Shown here: positions 60,117 through 64,000 of the stretch, piece by piece
Numbering within the stretch: the first letter of the stretch is position 1
How the letters are laid out: each line of letters starts with the position of its first letter
NCBI RefSeq assembly: GCF_002157855.1
Contig: NZ_CP020880.1
Coordinates: forward strand, 806,001 to 870,000
Origin: Sutcliffiella horikoshii
GTDB lineage: Bacteria; Bacillota; Bacilli; Bacillales; Bacillaceae_I
Length of the DNA: 64,000 nucleotides
Direction of reading: 5' to 3'
Notes under the pieces: generated by a model
Database searches by the model: none
The model's input: the letters and a program-made list of their open reading frames with translations, nothing else
Told to the model about the DNA's origin: nothing
Program-made: the position numbers and the translations under genes

Positions 60117-61043
60117 GTGGCTTTTACGATTGGAAAGAAAGGAACTAGCTTAGAACAAGTTACTTTAAATAATTTTGATATGAGTCTAATTGCTAAAGGG
60201 AACGGAACGGAAGTAATACTCCAAAACATCACAAAAGGTAATATATTTTATGTTTATCCGAGTGAAAACGAGGGAGTAATGGAGTTTTTTTATATTCTCA
60301 GTGGTGAAGTACTTTGTGAAGTAAATGGAGAAAAGATTTATTTAGGGCCACAAGATTATTTTACAGCTACCGATATAGAAGTTCCTGTTCACTTTTCAGC
60401 TATTACGAATGTAACATATATTTGGGTGATTACAGAGCCAACATTCCATCAGCTTAGTGATAGTATAAGATCACTAAGGGAAGTTGTTCAGAGAGTAGAA
60501 AAAAGAGATATATATACATTTAATCATAGTGAGAGAGTGGCGGAGTATTCTATTAAGATTGCTAAAAAGTTTTCACTCTCTACGGACAGGCTGGAAAATC
60601 TCTTTCTTGCTTCAATTCTACATGACATTGGTAAAATAAACATACCGTCTGAAGTACTTAACAAACCATCTAAGCTGACAGATGAAGAATTTGCCCTTAT
60701 CAAAAAGCATCCCGAAGATGGTGCAAATATGGTTAAGGACTTATACTACGGAAATACAATAGCTGAAATCATAGAACAACATCATGAACGATTAAACGGT
60801 CGAGGTTATCCTGGAGGATTAAAAGGCGATGAGATCCTCCTAGAAGCCCGTATCATCGCAGTGAGTGACACTTTTGATGCTATGACAGAAGATCGCGCGT
60901 ATCGAAATGCATTTACTCCTGAGTATGCTATTGATGAACTACAAAGGCTCTCTCCTTCTCAATATGATCCTGATGTTGTCGCCGCACTTATTGAAGTTCT
61001 TCATGAAGAAGGTAAATTAAAAGTAACAAGCTCTGAAGCGTAA
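60117..61043 (+). CDS. Cupin/HD-GYP domain protein (probable cyclic-di-nucleotide phosphodiesterase)
   Basis: Cytoplasmic protein of 308 aa with two domains. Residues about 20-110 look like a cupin beta-barrel (EFFYILSGEVLCEVNGEKIYLGPQDYFTA). Residues about 130-295 are an HD-GYP domain with NHSERVAEYS, HDIGKINIP, KHPEDGANM, EQHHERLNGRGYPGGLKGDEI and SDTFDAMTEDRAYR. Such domains hydrolyse cyclic di-GMP or related dinucleotides; the cupin could sense a small ligand. GTG 60117 is chosen because GAGGTGA lies 9 nt before it; GTG 60108 touches that site. Confidence 0.88.
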   Translation: MAFTIGKKGTSLEQVTLNNFDMSLIAKGNGTEVILQNITKGNIFYVYPSENEGVMEFFYILSGEVLCEVNGEKIYLGPQDYFTATDIEVPVHFSAITNVTYIWVITEPTFHQLSDSIRSLREVVQRVEKRDIYTFNHSERVAEYSIKIAKKFSLSTDRLENLFLASILHDIGKINIPSEVLNKPSKLTDEEFALIKKHPEDGANMVKDLYYGNTIAEIIEQHHERLNGRGYPGGLKGDEILLEARIIAVSDTFDAMTEDRAYRNAFTPEYAIDELQRLSPSQYDPDVVAALIEVLHEEGKLKVTSSEA

Positions 61044-61066
61044 TTCCATGCTTTAGGGCTTTTTTA
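61028..61066 (+). terminator. Terminator of the HD-GYP gene
   Basis: AAGCTCTGAAGC at 61028-61039 pairs with GCTTTAGGGCTT at 61050-61061 (two G-U), with T6. It overlaps the stop codon. Confidence 0.8.
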
Positions 61067-61281
61067 TTTGTCCATTTTCTACTCACCAAAGTCTTCATTA
61101 AACTACATAACACATACAAACTTTTAAAAACGAACAAAATGGGTAATGTATTTAAAGGAAGGGGAGAAATCAATAAATATATTTATACATAATACAAAAT
61201 TAACTAATTTGTATTATAGATAATTCACTACTACAATGAAAACCGTAAGAAATACAAACACATTTTTGGGAGGAAATAATA

Positions 61282-61947
61282 ATGACTAAACATATATTAA
61301 TGGTAGTAACTACTGCAGATAAAATGAAAGATGGCCACGAAACAGGACTTTGGCTTTCTGAATTTGGTGAGGCGTATGTTGAATTTGCTAATAAAGGTTA
61401 TGAGGTAACAGTAGCAAGTCCACTAGGTGGAAAAGCTCCTGTTGATGCTAGAAGTTTAGAGGGTGGAGAAACTCCTCAAGAAATATTGGACACAGCTAGA
61501 TACCTAGAAGACACCATTAAGTTAGATGAAATTACAGACCTGTCAAAATTTGACGCGATCTTCTTGCCAGGTGGTCATGGTACGATGTTTGACCTGCCTG
61601 ATAACGGAAAATTACACCAAGTGATTCGCGAATTGTATGAAGCGGACAAGTTAGTTGCAGCGGTGTGCCATGGTCCAGCAGGTCTTGTAGGGGTGAAGCT
61701 ATCCGATGGTACTCCACTTGTAGCTGGCAAAACATTGACAGCATTTACTGATGAGGAAGAAAGAGAAACAACATTAGATAAATATATGCCATTCCTTTTA
61801 GAAACTCGCTTACGCGAATTAGGAGCGGAAGTTATTGTAGCAGATAACTGGACAGACCATATGCAAGCAGATGGCAAATTAATCACAGGTCAAAACCCGC
61901 AATCTACCATCAGTGTGGCAAAAGAAGTAGTAAAACAACTAGGCTAA
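61282..61947 (+). CDS. DJ-1/PfpI-family protein (class I glutamine amidotransferase-like)
   Basis: Soluble 221-aa protein of the Hsp31/YDR533C branch. The nucleophile elbow is AAVCHGPAGLV, with the conserved His next to the Cys. FDAIFLPGGHGTMFDLPDN and TGQNPQSTISVAKEVV fit glyoxalase III/deglycase-type members, which detoxify methylglyoxal or act as chaperones. The activity here is not certain. ATG follows GGGAGGAAATAAT. Confidence 0.88.
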   Translation: MTKHILMVVTTADKMKDGHETGLWLSEFGEAYVEFANKGYEVTVASPLGGKAPVDARSLEGGETPQEILDTARYLEDTIKLDEITDLSKFDAIFLPGGHGTMFDLPDNGKLHQVIRELYEADKLVAAVCHGPAGLVGVKLSDGTPLVAGKTLTAFTDEEERETTLDKYMPFLLETRLRELGAEVIVADNWTDHMQADGKLITGQNPQSTISVAKEVVKQLG

Positions 61948-61956
61948 ACACTTTCA

Positions 61957-61997
61957 TCCTGTAAGCAAGAAAAATCTTGTTTGCAGGAATTTTTTTG
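61957..61997 (+). terminator. Terminator of the DJ-1-type gene
   Basis: TCCTGTAAGCAAGA at 61957-61970 pairs with TCTTGTTTGCAGGA at 61975-61988 with two G-U pairs, followed by T7. Confidence 0.85.
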
Positions 61998-62026
61998 AAA
62001 ATTATCGGAGAAAAAGGGGGATATTG

Positions 62027-62314
62027 ATGAAACCTATCACAATTAATGCGATCATGACTGCCAAACCCGGTATGGAAGATGACCTGTTTCAGGAAATGCA
62101 GAAAATGGTGGCACCGTCACGTGCGGAAAAAGGCTGTGAAGAATATACGCTTCATCAGTCCGTTGAGCAGGATGGTGTTTTTGTTTTCTATGAAACCTGG
62201 CAGGATGAACAGGCTTTTAAGGAACATATTGAAACGGAACATTATCAAAACTACCGACGGAAAATTGAAAGTTTAGTGGAAAAACGGGAAGTATATAGAC
62301 TTACAAAGGTCTAA
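62027..62314 (+). CDS. ABM-domain monooxygenase (YgiN-like)
   Basis: Small antibiotic-biosynthesis-monooxygenase fold protein, 95 aa, of the putative quinol monooxygenase group. MKPITINAIMTAKPGMEDDLFQEMQKMV opens the fold, and GCEEYTLHQSVEQDGVFVFYETWQDEQAFKEHIETEHY carries the conserved strands and His. It probably acts on quinones, on family grounds. ATG 62027 has AAAGGGGGATATTG upstream. A LysR remnant follows on the same strand. Confidence 0.85.
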   Translation: MKPITINAIMTAKPGMEDDLFQEMQKMVAPSRAEKGCEEYTLHQSVEQDGVFVFYETWQDEQAFKEHIETEHYQNYRRKIESLVEKREVYRLTKV

Positions 62315-62349
62315 TTTTATGTATGGAAATGCACCGTCCTTCTTAGTGA

Positions 62350-62625
62350 AGAGCGGAGGTTTCTTATAGAAAGGAATTTAATAAGAGACCGGAAATACAG
62401 CCGTCACATGTGATTCCTGATTTAAGAGCCGTGTTGGAAGCAATTGAGAACAACATGGGGATTAGTGCGCTGCCTACCTATCTTATAAGGGATTCAATTG
62501 AGGCTGGAAAAACAAAGATGTTGTTCCCACAACTTGCGGTAGAAAACACTATTTACCTGGCTTATAAAATGGAAAACCAAGATCATCCGCATGTTCTGGA
62601 GATTTTGAGGTGGTTGAATCGGTAG
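62350..62625 (+). pseudogene. C-terminal remnant of a LysR-family regulator
   Basis: The open frame from 62350 reads FNKRPEIQPSHVIPDLRAVL, then EAIENNMGISALPTYLIRDS and a C-terminal block ending HPHVLEILRWLNR. This is the last third of a LysR effector-binding domain. The DNA-binding domain and most of the effector domain are missing, and there is no ribosome site. It is likely a decayed regulator of the neighbouring monooxygenase gene. Confidence 0.7.
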
Positions 62626-62652
62626 GGGTTGAGGAGGACGTAAAATAAGAAT

Positions 62653-62927
62653 GGCGTCTCAAGGCATGAAGAGGGTGGGAGAGTGGAAGACGGTAACAGA
62701 GGAGGGCGTCTCAAGGCCTGAAGAGTGGTGGGAGAGTGGCAAACGGTAACAGAGAAGGCGTCTCAAGGCCTGAAGCGTGGTGGGAAAGTGGCAAACGGTA
62801 ACAGAGAAGGCGCCTCAAGGCCTGAAGCGAGGTTGGAGAGTGGAAAACGGTAACAGAGAAGGCGTCTCAAGGCCCGAAGCGTGGTGGGGAAGTGACAAAC
62901 GGTAACAGAGAAGATGTCTCAATGCGT
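62653..62927. repeat. Tandem array D: five units of 52 bp plus a degenerate end
   Basis: GGCGTCTC-type starts lie at 62653, 62705, 62757, 62809, 62861 and a decayed GATGTCTC at 62913, always 52 bp apart. The unit contains CAAGGCCTGAAGCGTGGTGG and ACGGTAACAGAGAAGG. Order and spacing of CCTGAAG, GTGGTGG, GGTAAC and the closing GTCTC align with array C at 39635. It lies between the LysR remnant and the converging transglutaminase gene. Confidence 0.9.
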
Positions 62928-63020
62928 AAAGCTCAGTGAAATCCAGGGAATTTGTCTAATAGAATCCATATTTCACTAAATGCATATCTCATCTCCCTCA
63001 GTTCAGTCCCGAAATCCATA

Positions 63021-63058
63021 CAAAAAGTGGCCACATAGATACCGTCTATGTGACCACC
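63021..63058 (-). terminator. Terminator of the transglutaminase gene
   Basis: On the minus strand GTGGTCACATAGA pairs with TCTATGTGGCCAC (one mismatch) around a 5-nt loop and TTTTT follows. Confidence 0.8.
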
Positions 63059-63072
63059 AAAATTACAACTCA

Positions 63073-63999
63073 TCAATACCTAACCCCAGTCCGAGTATGT
63101 GTCTTTTTAAAATCATCCGGGTTTGGATCAAAATAATCCTCATTATAAGCAGTAACAAACTTATCATCACGATCGATATATCCTGATCCCCATGTAGGGT
63201 CCATCTCGATCCACTCGCCGTCCAAATTCGCCTCGACCCATGCATGATTCCCCGGCCATGGAGAGCCAGCTCGCCCCTCCACATATCTAGCCTCGACCCC
63301 ACTTGCACGCATTAGAGCAATTGCCAGGTAGGCATAATCTTGACAGACACCTGTCATAGAATCCAACGTCTTCAGTGCACTGTCGTCCCACTCAAACTCA
63401 TTGTTTCTATATTTTTGCACATCATAGCTGACATTCTTAGCAACATATTCGTATATTGTTTTTGCCTTCTCGCGGTCAGAATCCATACGAGCAGTCAGCT
63501 CTTCAGCAAGTTTAATAATCTCAGGCGCATCAGACTGAACGCCTCGAGAAGGCAATAGATCCCGTCTATCTTCCGCTGAAGCGGTCACATCAAATTTAGC
63601 AAATCCATAATAGCGGAAAAAATCACTATTTTCTTCTTTGATTTCAGGAACGCTCAATGTTACCTCATACTCACCAGGTCCGAAACGCAGATAAAAGGAA
63701 CCGTTAAACTCATAGTTTTCCACAGGGATTACATCAAGTGCCTCGTCGTCGCCTTTTTTCGTCGTTACATAAATGTGGGTAGTCTGTGGCCCAAACTCAG
63801 CTTCAGGGTCAATTCTACCTTTTACTGAATAGGTTCCTTCCGCCTCGTCCCCTCCGTATTGTGGGGATTCAAGTGTCACGCCACGCTCTTTATATGCAGA
63901 ATAATATTCTAATGGCTGCATTACTCGTTCAGAGGCGTTGTCTATATATAGAGTCGATGCAAGTTGATAGTAGTCTTCCCGCTCACCATCCGGGACCAA
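63073..63999 (-). CDS. Transglutaminase-like domain protein (5' end outside window)
   Basis: At least 308 aa are visible; the frame is open to the window edge, so the start is missing. The transglutaminase core has Cys in MTGVCQDYAYLAIAL, His in GNHAWVEANL and Asp in EMDPTWGSGY. An upstream region of beta-type repeats (about residues 30-130) may be an extracellular Ig-like or binding domain. Family members include cysteine proteases and cross-linking enzymes, often at the cell surface. Location and substrate here are not known. Confidence 0.88.
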   Translation of the reverse strand: MVPDGEREDYYQLASTLYIDNASERVMQPLEYYSAYKERGVTLESPQYGGDEAEGTYSVKGRIDPEAEFGPQTTHIYVTTKKGDDEALDVIPVENYEFNGSFYLRFGPGEYEVTLSVPEIKEENSDFFRYYGFAKFDVTASAEDRRDLLPSRGVQSDAPEIIKLAEELTARMDSDREKAKTIYEYVAKNVSYDVQKYRNNEFEWDDSALKTLDSMTGVCQDYAYLAIALMRASGVEARYVEGRAGSPWPGNHAWVEANLDGEWIEMDPTWGSGYIDRDDKFVTAYNEDYFDPNPDDFKKTHTRTGVRY

Positions 64000-64000
64000 T

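Overview
The window comes from a low-GC, endospore-forming Bacillaceae chromosome. Gene content and partial order match the yfj/yfk part of the Bacillus subtilis map: yfkK, yfkH, a yfkF-like transporter, yfkD, yfkAB, pdaA, yfjP and yfjO are all here. They are interleaved with genes that sit elsewhere in B. subtilis (yfhP, zosA, glcDF, des) and with large sugar loci. TTG and GTG starts behind strong GGAGG sites are common, most operons end in clear hairpin plus T-run terminators, and no rRNA, tRNA, prophage or intact IS was seen. Genus cannot be fixed from the sequence alone.

Layout. 0-16 kb: the 3' part of an ArlS/YkoH-type kinase, an HtrA protease, several small proteins, YfhP, YfkK, YfkH, the metal ATPase ZosA, transporters, an ECF sigma factor truncated at an IS1182 remnant, OsmC, a MapB-like methionine aminopeptidase and an unknown protein. 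16-28 kb: one long operon for peptidoglycan sugar salvage (BadF-type kinase, MurR, MurQ, a complete sugar ABC transporter, a DUF624 protein, NamZ, NagZ, AnmK). 28-32.3 kb: glycolate oxidase subunits GlcD and GlcF with a CdaR-type regulator. 32-46 kb: core functions (YczE-like protein, YfkD, YfkAB, class I fumarase, PdaA, an AlkA-like glycosylase, a TrmA-family methyltransferase, DUF1456 protein, an oxidoreductase, a nucleoside hydrolase). 46-55.7 kb: a xylose-type ABC transporter followed by a sensor triad (membrane-anchored binding protein, LytS/YesM kinase, YesN/AraC regulator) and a third binding lipoprotein. 55.7-64 kb: a phosphatase, a DMT exporter, the cold-shock desaturase Des with a DesR-type operator, a secreted coiled-coil protein, a cupin/HD-GYP protein, a DJ-1 family protein, a monooxygenase, a LysR remnant and a transglutaminase running off the end.

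How it works together. The salvage operon appears to import MurNAc-containing disaccharides by an ABC transporter instead of the PTS. NamZ and NagZ, both without signal peptides, would cleave them inside the cell; the kinase and MurQ would pass the sugars to GlcNAc-6-P; MurR probably controls the operon through a palindrome just upstream of a strong promoter. The xylose-type locus pairs transport with extracellular sugar sensing and has a cre site over its promoter.

The most unusual layer is between the genes. Five intergenic tandem arrays share a period of 51-53 bp, and three of them form the same kind of hairpin at each unit junction. Two more arrays have a 21-bp period. Three DnaA-box-like 9-mers lie exactly 22 bp apart. 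At least five copies of a dispersed palindromic element are scattered through the window, one of them between a sensor kinase and its response regulator. A candidate forespore small RNA with a sigma-G-like promoter and a strong terminator lies near 33.1 kb on the minus strand.
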